Shown here: piece after piece, positions 1 through 8,672 of the stretch | Position numbering within the stretch: the stretch's first letter is position 1 | Layout of the letters: each line of letters starts with the position of its first letter | Assembly (NCBI GenBank): GCA_017795025.1 | Contig: CP051243.1 | Coordinates: 682,001-746,000 of the forward strand | Length of the DNA stretch: 64,000 nt | From: Flavobacteriales bacterium | Lineage (GTDB): Bacteria > Bacteroidota > Bacteroidia > Flavobacteriales > Schleiferiaceae | Direction of reading: 5' to 3' | Made by a program: the position numbers and the translations under genes | The notes under the pieces: model-generated | Told to the model about the DNA's origin: nothing | Database searches by the model: none | Seen by the model: the letters and a program-made list of their open reading frames with translations, nothing else

Positions 1-300
1 GCGGCAGGCGGGAAATCACCTAGGGAAAGGCCTTGGGTTTTCCGCCTGCCAAAGCTATAGCGGCGGACAGGTTGGATACTTTTTACAAACGTATCTGTTA
101 TTTATAAGGTGTTTGTGAGCTCGGCCAAGGCCTTCGGTTTGCCAATGAAAAAAGTATCGTAAAAACTCAGCTAGTCGTCTACTTCCATTTTTTCGTCTAC
201 CCTTCCTAGGCCGGATCACCCCCTCACAGATTTTTAGATTTAAATGAAAACCTTTGGAATTCTAGTGCAGCTATCGTGTATCGTCCATTTACAGGTAATA
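1..300 (-). repeat. Composite dispersed repeat, inverted copy
   Basis: This non-coding stretch is a reverse-orientation copy of the repeat at about 39,620-39,850. It holds a GC-rich hairpin (positions 40-66), a long hairpin at 75-158, the GGCCTAGGAAGGG module (read on the minus strand at 166-230), and the ACGATACACGAT motif (minus strand, near 271-285). The module order matches the plus-strand copies further right. I see no gene here. Confidence 0.85.
75..158 (+). repeat. Long nested hairpin, GATAC variant
   Basis: The outer arms GATACTTTTT (75-84) and AAAAAGTATC (149-158) are complementary. Inside them, ACAAAC pairs with GTTTGT, followed by GGCC-AA-GGCC. The same fold with different paired bases occurs at 40,328, 40,986, 42,651 and 58,794, and the same variant is inverted at 39,695-39,778. 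The function is unknown. Confidence 0.75.
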
Positions 301-321
301 TTTCTAAATCATAAGGAATAC

Positions 322-390
322 CCTGAGCAACTACCCCGGCTGCGCCACCCCTTCAACCCTTGAAGGGGACGTCTCCTTAACCTGATATTA
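322..390. repeat. CCCCTT hairpin module of the dispersed repeat
   Basis: This copy reads CCCCTTCAA-CCC-TTGAAGGGG. Other copies use CCCCTTCG-TCGCA-CGAAGGGG, so both arms change together. It lies in the same relation to GTCTCC or GTCCTCC as the plus-strand modules near 41,210 and 53,890. Confidence 0.6.
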
Positions 391-507
391 TACTCAAAGG
401 GAATACCCTCCGCGAATCTCCTTAATCTCTGGGTTCTTGCCTGCCGAAGGCTTGTACGGCGAGCAAGTCTTGCCTGCCGAAGGCTTGACCGACGGCTTGG
501 CTCTGCG

Positions 508-604
508 TTGAAGCAATCGCACAAAACCCAATCCACCATTCCACCAATCTACCAATCCACCAATTTCCCAATCCACCAATCCACCAATCCACCAATCCAC
601 CATT
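508..604 (-). repeat. GGTGGATT low-complexity array with conserved flank
   Basis: On the minus strand this is an imperfect array of GGTGGATTGG-like units followed by GGGTTTTGTGCGATTGC. It starts right after the stop codon of the phospholipase gene. The same array-plus-flank order follows the stop codon of the epimerase gene at 56,958 and occurs again at 51,215-51,306. Reading frames through it encode only WWIGGLVD-type repeats and are not genes. Confidence 0.8.
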
Positions 605-2290
605 CTACCGCAACAACTTATGCTTTTCCATATCTTCCTTAACCGTATCCAATACGCGTTCCACGGCTTTGCGTTTAAGGAATAGTTTGTAGGCCAAGTA
701 GATCATTACGCGGCTAAAGAGATTGAGTTTCTTTTTCTTTTTAGGCTTTCGGGAAGTTTGTTCGGGGTTCTTGGCATTTAGGTTTTTCAACACCATGTCC
801 ATGCGTTTCCCAATTTGTCCGGCATAAGCGTCAATTTCTTCCCTTTTACGGAGCGGCCATTTTTTGTTGTGCTCGAAGGTGGGCATATAGCCGCGGCGAC
901 GCGCTTCCTCGGTGGGAGCTTCCGGTTTAAAGATGGGAATGATCTGCAATTCGCCGGAATAGCTGGTAAATTTTTTAAGGTTGGCTTCATCCAATTCCTT
1001 ATAGCCTTCCACAAATATCTCGTTGGTGCATTCCTTCGAAACGGTGAAGTGGTGACGGAGGAAACGCTCGCAATTATGGCGACCCAGGAAATAGTCGTGA
1101 ATACGGAATTCCTTATGAATAAATCCTCCAAAGCCGCCTAAGAAGCCACAGGCAATAGCTTCGGCACCACTTTTCTTGCCATTATAAGTACGGCGAACGG
1201 GCGCAATCTGGAAGCGACGTTTGTTCTTAGGGTCCTGAGTAGGTTTAGTGTACTCGGGCTTGGTTCGTAAATGCCCTATCATGGCCGACAAGGTTTTGGA
1301 GATCATATCGTCGAAGTTGGTGGCCTGCATATCAAAGTCCTTAAGGTAACTAGGGAAAGGGTCTACCATTAAAGTGGTGGCCTTAAAGTGATTCTCATCA
1401 TCGTGTAAACCAGGTAAAAGACTGCTTAGTTTTTCGAAAGGCTCATTGTTTATCATGCCCCCATCAACGATTAAGGCTCTGTAAGGGTCGGGACCAGTAA
1501 GGGGAAAGTTTTGGAAGAGCTTACGGTTCCAGTCCATGTCGTTAACATAATGAAGGGGACGCTCGATGATACGGGGCTTAAGACCAATAGGGAAAGCACC
1601 GGTGGCCATAGCCGCGTTTTTAGCGATATCCGCATTGTAGCCAGTAAAAAAGTCGAGGGGCATCCATCCGTCTTTCTTGTAATCGGAGGCCTTACTGTTC
1701 AACTTAAAAGTGGCATAGTCGGCATGATAGGAGGAATGGTAGTTATTTTCGTGATTATTCCCCTGAAACTCGGAAAAGAAGGGAAAGCCTTTGGTATTAC
1801 TAAGGGTAGTGAAAACCTTTAGGTTACGGTCCACATATTTGGGGTAAATCTTAAAAGCATGGTTTACCTGCATGGCGCGTTCCGCCACAGCGTCGATAAA
1901 ATCGGAGTTTAGCAGCGATTCTACCTTTCCGGGACGGATATCATCGGTGGCAAGGAGTTTTTGCAGCATGTCGGTTTGGGTAAGGTCTACCCAGCTATGA
2001 TAGAGTTTGTTTTGGGGCTGTTCCTTGAGGATATCATCCTGATCCAATCTTTGCACGGGCTCTATGCGGTTGTTAAGGGCGGCGGCAGTAATTATACCGG
2101 TCATGCCCCCTGCAGAAGCACCCCCTATAACTTTAATCACCACTCGATGCTGGGGAACTCCTTCTTCTTGCCGACGTCGTTCCCAGTCTTCCAGCGCTTC
2201 GAGTAGGTAATCCATAACGCCCGCAGTGTAGGCCCCTGCCGAAACCGCCCCAGCCATACAAATGCCTAATTCTAATGTCTTTTCGGCCAT
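605..2290 (-). CDS. Patatin-like phospholipase
   Basis: Predicted serine acyl hydrolase of 561 aa acting on lipid esters. It has the patatin nucleophile elbow GGASAGG (Ser59), the MATGAFPIGL segment near residues 228-237, and the catalytic Asp in the DGG motif (residues 276-278), so the Ser-Asp dyad is intact. The N-terminal GAVSAGAY stretch fits the oxyanion-hole region of the family. A strongly basic segment with five consecutive lysines near residue 515 could contact membranes or nucleic acid. No signal peptide is visible, so it is probably cytoplasmic or peripheral. It is a single gene on the minus strand, and a repeat array abuts its stop codon. The natural substrate cannot be told from sequence. 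Confidence 0.88.
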   Translation of the reverse strand: MAEKTLELGICMAGAVSAGAYTAGVMDYLLEALEDWERRRQEEGVPQHRVVIKVIGGASAGGMTGIITAAALNNRIEPVQRLDQDDILKEQPQNKLYHSWVDLTQTDMLQKLLATDDIRPGKVESLLNSDFIDAVAERAMQVNHAFKIYPKYVDRNLKVFTTLSNTKGFPFFSEFQGNNHENNYHSSYHADYATFKLNSKASDYKKDGWMPLDFFTGYNADIAKNAAMATGAFPIGLKPRIIERPLHYVNDMDWNRKLFQNFPLTGPDPYRALIVDGGMINNEPFEKLSSLLPGLHDDENHFKATTLMVDPFPSYLKDFDMQATNFDDMISKTLSAMIGHLRTKPEYTKPTQDPKNKRRFQIAPVRRTYNGKKSGAEAIACGFLGGFGGFIHKEFRIHDYFLGRHNCERFLRHHFTVSKECTNEIFVEGYKELDEANLKKFTSYSGELQIIPIFKPEAPTEEARRRGYMPTFEHNKKWPLRKREEIDAYAGQIGKRMDMVLKNLNAKNPEQTSRKPKKKKKLNLFSRVMIYLAYKLFLKRKAVERVLDTVKEDMEKHKLLR

Positions 2291-2733
2291 AATCTAGGTT
2301 TTAAAGGTTTTTAGTGAATGTGAATGTTACGATAAATCGTGCCACTAATATATTTAGGAATAATCGAAAGGGCTTGAGTTTATGGATAGGAAAAACCCCT
2401 TTTTAAAGGGAGGGTGTTTTCTTGGTTGTTTAAAAGGGGTACGCTGGGGCCCATTATTGAAGTATAAGCGGAGCTACAGGTACAATTAGTTCATAATTAG
2501 GAAATTTTAGCTCTTTTTGGCGGATTTTACAGCTCGCTTTTTATTCCTTTTTAGAATAAGCCGCCATGGGATTTTGTACTTCATACGGATGAAAGTCTAA
2601 AAAATATTCCGAAAAAGAATCTTTGCAAGCGGGAATAATTTGTTCCATAAAGGGGGCGTTAATTCTGGGTAAGCCTTTATTCATGAATACTTCGAAGCTT
2701 ATTTATTTTTTAAGTAACCTTAATTTTTTAATT
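2291..2733 (+). other. Intergenic region upstream of HU-like gene
   Basis: This is divergent spacing between the phospholipase and HU-like genes. It contains an AATCTTTG sequence near 2618-2625 that partly resembles the Bacteroidota -7 element (TAnnTTTG), and a weak CCCTTTTTAAAGGG inverted repeat near 2397-2410. No gene is evident. Confidence 0.3.
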
Positions 2734-3180
2734 ATGGCTGTTTTGTTTAAAACAATTCAAAGAAAGAATCCACAGGATTTGAATGCCCCTGGGCAGTATT
2801 ATGCCTTAGCGGTTCGTAATGGAGAGGTGGATCTCGACAAGCTCTCCGCCCTAATCAGTGATGGTAGTACCGTGCGTCAGAATGACGTGTATGCCGTGCT
2901 CATCGGACTCGTAAATGTGATTATTTCTCAACTCCAAGATGGGCGCACCATCCGATTGGGGAAATTAGGCTCCTTAGCGGTTTCGATCAGCTCAGAAGGC
3001 AAGCCTTTAGAAGAAGAGGTGAATGCCGCTAGTATTAAAAAGGCGCGCATTAACTATCGCCCCGAAAAGGAGCTTCAGAACATGTTAAAGATCCTGAAGT
3101 TTGAGAAAATGTCGGTTAATTCCGATGCCAATACACCGGCCGCCGGAAGCGCTAATTCCGGAACAAGCGGTACTCCTTAG
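2734..3180 (+). CDS. HU-like DNA-binding protein (HU-HIG type)
   Basis: Small nucleoid-associated protein of about 148 aa. The start at MAVLFKTIQRKNP was chosen because HU-HIG proteins begin with this kind of MxVxFK strand; an upstream in-frame ATG would add 37 unrelated residues. The fold reads as the HU core: an amphipathic helix (DVYAVLIGLVNVIISQLQDG), then RTIRLGKLGSLAVSIS, corresponding to the HU turn and beta-saddle. It ends in a low-complexity Ala/Gly/Ser/Thr tail, typical of this Bacteroidota subgroup. It should bend or coat DNA. It stands alone and is followed at once by a strong terminator. Confidence 0.8.
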   Translation: MAVLFKTIQRKNPQDLNAPGQYYALAVRNGEVDLDKLSALISDGSTVRQNDVYAVLIGLVNVIISQLQDGRTIRLGKLGSLAVSISSEGKPLEEEVNAASIKKARINYRPEKELQNMLKILKFEKMSVNSDANTPAAGSANSGTSGTP

Positions 3181-3204
3181 CGGGAGGAAAGCTTTGAAAA
3201 CTCT

Positions 3205-3241
3205 ACTCCGAGTGGTTTTTTACCGCTCGGAGTTTTTTTTT
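3205..3241 (+). terminator. Rho-independent terminator of the HU-like gene
   Basis: A GC-rich hairpin (ACTCCGAG pairs with CTCGGAGT, loop around a T-run) is followed by nine T residues. It begins 24 bases after the HU-like stop codon. Confidence 0.9.
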
Positions 3242-3259
3242 GCCTTAAAATAAGGTCAA

Positions 3260-3369
3260 ATTCATCCGCATAAAGCCGGGCATTCATCCGCATGTTTTAC
3301 TTGATTCATGCGGAAGAACCCCCTAAAACATCCGCATGTTTCTTTAAAAGCATGCGGATCTTTTTTTTA
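3260..3369. terminator. Cluster of CATCCGCATG hairpins, last one terminator-like
   Basis: ATCCGCAT occurs three times and its complement ATGCGGA twice in about 100 bases. Two hairpins result: 3287-3314 (TCCGCATG with CATGCGGA) and 3330-3359 (ATCCGCATG with CATGCGGAT). The second is followed by C and eight T residues and could end transcription. CATGCGGAT recurs at 7978-7986, just before cas6. Confidence 0.6.
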
Positions 3370-3521
3370 GCTCTAAGTAAGGGCCGCTTTCGGTCCTTTT
3401 TCGAACCCTTTTCGGTATAAGCCGGCTAGATATTCGCAACAGGAATAATTCGGGACTTTTTAGGGAGGCTTGTGAAAATCAAGTCCAAGGAGTAACTTAT
3501 TGATAATGAATAAACTACTCT

Positions 3522-4118
3522 ATGAAACTAAATTATCAGCAAGTACAAGCGCTCCTATTGGCCAAAGGTTATCGCTTTTTTGACCGGGGGATTTACAACT
3601 TAAACTTATTCGGAATCCGTAATGCTTCCTTAGAGGTAGATAGCTTTAATGACTGGCTGGGCGTGGCTTTCCGCGATGAATGGGCTAACCCACACTGTTT
3701 GCTTTTTAGGGGCAGTACCAAGCCGGGCTTGTACTACCTAAAGCAGGGAATGCTGCATAAAAAGGGTACTGCTATTTTAATTCCGGGTCAGTACCGCGGG
3801 GCTTGGAAATTAGGTTACCACCGGGGCTATGAAGCGCTGCAACAGCGAAAAAAAGGGGTTTTTAGGGTTTGGCGCGATGCCGACTTAGATTCCCAATTTG
3901 ACTATTCCGGCCCCGTATACCATGATGTGCAGGGCCTAAACGGGCATACCACTAGTTTTCGCACGGAAGTGGAGCGCGTAGACCGCTACAGTGCGGGCTG
4001 CCAGGTGTTTCAAGACGATCTGGACTTCCAGCAAGTCATACTAATCGTGAAGCGCGCGCTGCGCTATTACCGCAACAGTTTTACCTATACTCTTTTGGAG
4101 GAAGGGGATTTTTCCTGA
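3522..4118 (+). CDS. YkuD-like (L,D-transpeptidase-motif) phage-type protein
   Basis: Protein of 198 aa with no signal peptide. Recognisable features are GLYYLKQGML, then a PGQYRGAWKLGYHRG segment, an RDADLDSQFD acidic loop that could bind a metal, and a C-terminal NSFTYTLLEE. His in NGHTTS is followed 15 residues later by SAGCQV, which matches the H-x14-S-x-G-C spacing of YkuD L,D-transpeptidases. Similar proteins are known to me from Bacteroidota phages and phage-like clusters, where a cell-wall role is assumed. No phage genes lie next to it here. The fold assignment is an inference from the motif. Confidence 0.55.
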   Translation: MKLNYQQVQALLLAKGYRFFDRGIYNLNLFGIRNASLEVDSFNDWLGVAFRDEWANPHCLLFRGSTKPGLYYLKQGMLHKKGTAILIPGQYRGAWKLGYHRGYEALQQRKKGVFRVWRDADLDSQFDYSGPVYHDVQGLNGHTTSFRTEVERVDRYSAGCQVFQDDLDFQQVILIVKRALRYYRNSFTYTLLEEGDFS

Positions 4119-4229
4119 GGGGCGAGGGGATTTTCCCTCTAATTGATTAGTGAATAAATTTTTAAGGTTTTGATATTTTAACTTGAGCCTTCAATACTAT
4201 TTCACTAACCAATCAAACGCATCAAAAGG

Positions 4230-5078
4230 ATGAATCTAAAGAATTATTCTTGGCTATTTGCATTTATATTCCCCACGCTTTTAGGTGCTCAAGAATTAGA
4301 AGTTGGGGCTGTTTATGAGGCTAATGCTATTTATAGGCTTTCTCCAATAGATGGGTCGAAGGAAGTGGAGTTTCGAAAAGGGACCAAAGTCTATATACTC
4401 GAGCTCGAGAGGGATCCGAATGGCCCTGTAAAATCGGTGACCTTTATAGGGGTACCTTGGAAAAGCTTACCTGAGCCATCTGTTTACAAGAAAAATATCG
4501 GGACGCTATGGATAAAAAGAGACAATAATGATTATGAAGAAGATTTAATCCGATACGAAAACAATAAGGCAATAGTAGATAAACGATTTAGTCTTTCTCT
4601 TGCCGAATTTGTAATTAAGTTTAAAAAAATAGAGGAGACGGACTTAAAGTCGAAATTAAATATAGGAGTCTTATATCAGCCCATAAAGCTAAGGGTTAGT
4701 AGAGAGTTTTCTTATGAAACCAATGTGAACTTCAGTGCCAGTTTGGCTTATACCCCTTGGCCAGCTAGTAATAATTGGAAGTTTCTTTCCTTCGTTATAG
4801 CCCCTGGCGTGACCTCCGTTAGCTTAAACCCTCAAAACTCGAATTTTTTCGCACAATCACAAGATATTGATGAAGTAACTATTCCTGCCTTCACCTTTGG
4901 AATGGGACTCTTACTCGACGCCTCTGGGGCCCAATTTAGTGTGATGATGGGAGCTGATTACTTGAGTTACAACAAATCAATTTATGGTTGGAATAGTCAA
5001 GGGGCCATGTGGTTGTCTTTTGGCATTGGCTACAATATCTTCAAGGCTTCGCAACCGAGCGAGCCAATCACGCAATAA
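4230..5078 (+). CDS. Secreted outer-membrane-type protein, unknown function
   Basis: 282 aa with a signal peptide ending near LLGAQ. The N-terminal half has an SH3-like or strand-rich region (AVYEANAIYRLSPIDG, GTKVYILELERD). The C-terminal half has alternating hydrophobic strands such as VNFSASLAYTPWP, FGMGLLLDASGAQFSVMMGADY and LSFGIGYNIF, as in small outer-membrane beta-barrels. It lies 31 bases before the LpxR-type gene on the same strand and is probably co-transcribed with it. I do not recognise a named family. Confidence 0.6.
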   Translation: MNLKNYSWLFAFIFPTLLGAQELEVGAVYEANAIYRLSPIDGSKEVEFRKGTKVYILELERDPNGPVKSVTFIGVPWKSLPEPSVYKKNIGTLWIKRDNNDYEEDLIRYENNKAIVDKRFSLSLAEFVIKFKKIEETDLKSKLNIGVLYQPIKLRVSREFSYETNVNFSASLAYTPWPASNNWKFLSFVIAPGVTSVSLNPQNSNFFAQSQDIDEVTIPAFTFGMGLLLDASGAQFSVMMGADYLSYNKSIYGWNSQGAMWLSFGIGYNIFKASQPSEPITQ

Positions 5079-5109
5079 GTACCATAGGAAACCATAAAAG
5101 CCAATCGAA

Positions 5110-6300
5110 ATGAAACATTTTTTTAGCCTTATACTTCTTTCCTTAAGCATCTTCATGCAAGCACAACATCCACAAAAAATTCTGGATATGATGGATGCTG
5201 CTGATAATTATTACGCTGGGGATTCTTTAAGCAAGTCCAAATCCTTTAAAACTGCGGATTTGAATGATTATTTCGAGACGATAACCGATTATTATCGCTA
5301 TTACGATGCAGAGAAAAGGATTATCAAAGCGGTTCGAATTTATCATGACAATGACCTCTTTGGTTTTTACGATAATCGCGACCATGAGTATACAGGAGGA
5401 TTGAGAGCAGAGATTGTAACCGATTTTTTAAGAGTTAAACTGCTTTCCTTACGACCAGACCATAAGTATTTAAGCTATCAGACTTTTTTCTTTGGATTTG
5501 AGGGTTATACTCCAGATACCTTAAACGTTTTTAGTCCCGATAGGCTTAGCACGCAAGATCGACCGTTCGCTTCCTTTCAATACTTCGGAAGGTCAAGAAA
5601 TGATATCTCAAGGGAGGGGGACTTTAGAATGACTAGTGAGCTTAAGATTGGTGTAATTGGTGGTGATTTTGGTCGGAATTTTCAGAGGTTAATCCATCGT
5701 GATATTACCGATTCGGAGAATAATAATGGCTGGGATTTTCAAATTGCGAATGGTGGAAGGTTAGCCATACAGTATGACTTAAGGTATGAGTGGCAATTGC
5801 AACTAAGAAAGGGACTCGAAGAGCGGGGCAAAAACGTTTACTTCAATTATGGGCTTAAAACTTTTTTAGGTTTTGCAAAGATTGCTGCGAGTCCAACTTT
5901 AACTCTTACCAACCGATCATTCTTTACCAGAAACCCACATTCCTCGATTAATGTACAGGACCACTTTGGTACCCAAAGGCTATGCGATCAAATAGCAAAA
6001 ACGTGGTTTTACAATATTAGCTGGCAGCCTGAGCTGGTGGGCTATAACTCTATGCTGCAAGGCTATATTTTGGATAATGAGGGATTTGTTTTCGATCCTG
6101 AAAGCCAGGTTAATGTTAAGGTACCGGTAATTGAAGAAATAAATAGTTTTGTTAGCCGACTGAGCCTCGGCTTTGGCTTTAGAGCCTACAATTCTACTTT
6201 CTTGTTTGATTATGTCATCTTAAGTCCGGAGTACGACTATTCCTTTAAGGATAAGGCCTTCCATAACTACGCTCGGTTATCCTTGACTATGAATTTGTGA
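5110..6300 (+). CDS. lpxR: LpxR-type lipid A 3'-O-deacylase family outer-membrane protein
   Basis: 396 aa with a signal peptide (cleavage near FMQAQ). The family signature is clear: YHDNDLFGF, then DHEYTGGLR and QDRPFASFQYFG, matching the N/D and T residues of the LpxR (DUF2219) active-site region. It should sit in the outer membrane as a beta-barrel and trim acyl chains from lipid A. It has an extra N-terminal segment of about 70 residues compared with typical LpxR. The terminal 37 codons are duplicated, with only synonymous changes, at 31,213-31,326. Confidence 0.8.
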   Translation: MKHFFSLILLSLSIFMQAQHPQKILDMMDAADNYYAGDSLSKSKSFKTADLNDYFETITDYYRYYDAEKRIIKAVRIYHDNDLFGFYDNRDHEYTGGLRAEIVTDFLRVKLLSLRPDHKYLSYQTFFFGFEGYTPDTLNVFSPDRLSTQDRPFASFQYFGRSRNDISREGDFRMTSELKIGVIGGDFGRNFQRLIHRDITDSENNNGWDFQIANGGRLAIQYDLRYEWQLQLRKGLEERGKNVYFNYGLKTFLGFAKIAASPTLTLTNRSFFTRNPHSSINVQDHFGTQRLCDQIAKTWFYNISWQPELVGYNSMLQGYILDNEGFVFDPESQVNVKVPVIEEINSFVSRLSLGFGFRAYNSTFLFDYVILSPEYDYSFKDKAFHNYARLSLTMNL

Positions 6301-6455
6301 TAGGGAGGCAAATTGAATCAAGGGTATTATAGGTATCACTAAATTTAGATTCCGTACTTTTTAAAAATAATGGTATGGATGACAAGCCATTATCATCTTA
6401 CTTTTTAAATTAATTCTATTAAAAACCAGATCGAAAACCCCTAATTGCCTTTATT

Positions 6456-6770
6456 ATGTATCAACAGCTAATACAGTTTTTAACCAATCACAATGCTCCT
6501 TATTCCACGTCTACATTAGGCGGTCAATCCCAGGTGATTTTTTCCCTAGCTAGTGATGGGGACGGAATAAGCATTACAAATTCCTCCAATAATAGTTATA
6601 CCTTCTCAGGTGAGGAGTGCCGGCTTATAATAAATAGGTATGAAGAATTACCTTCGGCATTAAAGTTAGTGAGTAGTCAGTACAACCCACCCATTTGGGT
6701 CGAATCTCCAAATCTTGTTTTTGCGCCTTATTTACCCGCATTAATACGAGACCTGCAAGGTAGGTCATAA
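6456..6770 (+). CDS. Small protein of unknown function
   Basis: A 104-aa reading frame, rich in Ser, Asn and Tyr, without signal peptide or membrane segment. The C-terminal part (PPIWVESPNLVFAPYLPALIRDL) looks protein-like and codon use resembles the neighbours. I recognise no family. It lies alone between the lpxR gene and a broken WYL gene. Confidence 0.45.
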   Translation: MYQQLIQFLTNHNAPYSTSTLGGQSQVIFSLASDGDGISITNSSNNSYTFSGEECRLIINRYEELPSALKLVSSQYNPPIWVESPNLVFAPYLPALIRDLQGRS

Positions 6771-6928
6771 GCTGGTTTGCCTTTGGTGGCTTTTCTAAGC
6801 AGAAATAGTCTTGACCTTTTTATTGTTCCATATTTAGGTGCTAACCTCCCTTTGTGAGGAGCACCTCGAAGAGGTGCATGAAATTCATCAACATATATTG
6901 AAGCCCCCAAACATCTAATCCCCCCTTA

Positions 6929-7390
6929 ATGCCCCTAACCAAGAACCCCCACCTTCGTTACCGCCTTTTAGATGCGATGTTACGTAATACCGGTAGGACC
7001 TACACTTTCAAAGAGCTTCTAGATTCCTTGAATGAAAGCTTGGTAGTGCGAGGGCAGAAGACTGTGAGCATCCGACAATTAAGGGCTGACCTTAATTATA
7101 TGCGCAGTGAGGCGGGTTTCTCTGCGCCTATTGAGGTGAAAAAAGGGTCAAACCCGCCCGTGTATCAATATGCTGTCTCGAAGTTTCAAATTGGCGATAA
7201 TCCCATGAACCCCCAAGAAGCCGCTCAATTACGGGACACCCTACAAATGCTAGAGCGCTTTGATGGAAGTACCTGTGCTGCATTTGCAGTTCAACCTATC
7301 CTTTTTGCAGACATTTTCGTTCTGAACTCAACTCCTAAACAAGCGTGCACTAAAAGTGCATGGGAGCCATCTAGATTTGTCCTATTGTAA
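6929..7390 (+). pseudogene. Truncated WYL-type transcription regulator
   Basis: Residues 1-112 align by eye with the N-terminus of the complete WYL regulator at 22,791-23,819. Both have a PxxKNxxxRYRxxD start, a winged-helix segment and DLxYMRSxxGFxAPI, and both reach LERFDG or FDRFDG. After ERFDGS the homology stops, and the remaining about 40 residues (Cys-rich, no WYL domain) look unrelated. It therefore keeps the DNA-binding half and lacks the ligand-sensing half. It could still bind DNA, but I read it as a remnant. It lies just upstream of the CRISPR operon. Confidence 0.65.
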
Positions 7391-7405
7391 ACACAAGACT
7401 AGTTT

Positions 7406-7711
7406 ATGCTCATTCTCGAGATTCTTTATTTTATGCTAGCCCTGATATGTAGCTCCTATATAATTGCTACGTGGCAAAATATTTTCAACCACCAGGGATT
7501 TATCCTCAACCATAGAAGGTATTTAGACAGGTATGGTATGTTCCATAAAGTAGGCTGTCTCTCCTTTAGGTCAAGTACTTCTCATAGTCATCCCCAACCT
7601 TTTGCAAGGAACACCTATCGGAAGGCGGTAAATAATGATAGTAATGAATTGGACGATTTTTATAAGGATAAGCAAGAACAATTAGGAGCAAAGCGAATAT
7701 ACCCCGCCTAA
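7406..7711 (+). CDS. Doubtful small membrane protein
   Basis: A 101-aa frame with one N-terminal hydrophobic segment (MLILEILYFMLALICSSYIIA) and a polar Ser/His/Asn-rich remainder. It starts 15 bases after the broken WYL gene and may be read-through debris rather than a gene. No family recognised. Confidence 0.25.
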   Translation: MLILEILYFMLALICSSYIIATWQNIFNHQGFILNHRRYLDRYGMFHKVGCLSFRSSTSHSHPQPFARNTYRKAVNNDSNELDDFYKDKQEQLGAKRIYPA

Positions 7712-8000
7712 CGATGTAAAAAGTTTAAGTCATTTTAACATTAGGCAAAGAAAGGGTAAAGGGCAGTATTAGTTTTTATGTTTAGACTTAGTCAAAGTTT
7801 TTTCATAGTGCTTAGTAGCTAATGTCTCAATAATCAGTTCCTTATGTATTTAAAAATGTTTCGTAAATTTAGGTACCAAATATGATTTAAACCAAGCCAA
7901 ACCTAAACCAACACTTTCGCTTCCCTTCCAAAAAATGCCAATTTTAATTTTTTGTACGCATAAGTCATTGTAGGCCTCATGCGGATAATGTTTTGCGCCA
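7712..8000 (+). promoter_or_regulatory. Upstream region of the type III-A operon
   Basis: This AT-rich spacer of about 290 bases must hold the promoter for cas6-csm6. I found no convincing TAnnTTTG element. CATGCGGAT at 7978-7986 repeats the motif clustered behind the HU-like gene. Confidence 0.4.
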
Positions 8001-8672
8001 ATGTCAGAAATAAAGTATTTACAATTAGTGTTTAAAAATGCCTTACAACCTTATGATATTCGGCATTTCCGGAAGGCCATCAGCAAAGTTGTTGGGGAAG
8101 AATCAGACCTATTTCATAATCATGGTGATTCGGGTTTCATCTACCGTTATCCACTAATTCAGTATAAAACCTTTCACAAGTGCGCTTCTATTATAGCCCT
8201 TAATGAAGGAACAGAGGTCATTCACTATTTATTCCAAAAAGGCTTGGACCAGGTTGAGTTTGCCCAATTTGAGCAAGCCTTAGAGATACAAACGATTAAT
8301 GCCAATAAATACAATATTCAGTTATGGCAAGATTTAATCGATTATCGCATCCGAAATTGGTTTGCACTAAACGAGGAAAACCACAAAGCCTATAATGATC
8401 TGGAGCTTTTAAAAGAAAAGATTGAATTCTTAGAGAAAACGCTAACGGCGAATTTACTAGGCTTTTTGACGGCTATGGATTATCAGGCTGAAGAACCGGT
8501 TAAGGTTGAAATAACAAAAATGCTAGGGGAACGCTTCGTCAAATTCAAAGAAATTAAGGTGCTCACCTTTGATCTCGAATTTAAATCAAATGTATCCATC
8601 CCATCGGCTGTAGGAATAGGTAAAGCAGCTTCAGTAGGGTTTGGTATCATCTCAAAGGTTAAAAGAATATGA
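8001..8672 (+). CDS. cas6: Cas6-family CRISPR RNA endonuclease
   Basis: 223 aa, first gene of the effector operon. The C-terminus carries a glycine-rich loop, GIGKAASVGFG, followed by a short strand (IISKVKRI), the hallmark of Cas6 and related RAMP ferredoxin folds. Length fits Cas6. It should cut the long array transcript inside each repeat to leave a repeat-derived 5' tag. The rest of the sequence is divergent, so the call rests on that loop and on position. The stop overlaps the cas10 start by four bases (ATGA), which implies translational coupling. Confidence 0.75.
   Translation: MSEIKYLQLVFKNALQPYDIRHFRKAISKVVGEESDLFHNHGDSGFIYRYPLIQYKTFHKCASIIALNEGTEVIHYLFQKGLDQVEFAQFEQALEIQTINANKYNIQLWQDLIDYRIRNWFALNEENHKAYNDLELLKEKIEFLEKTLTANLLGFLTAMDYQAEEPVKVEITKMLGERFVKFKEIKVLTFDLEFKSNVSIPSAVGIGKAASVGFGIISKVKRI

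Noticed and set aside
309-603. Minus-strand frames encoding WWIGGLVDW repeats
   Set aside because: They translate the GGTGGATT array and have no protein-like composition.
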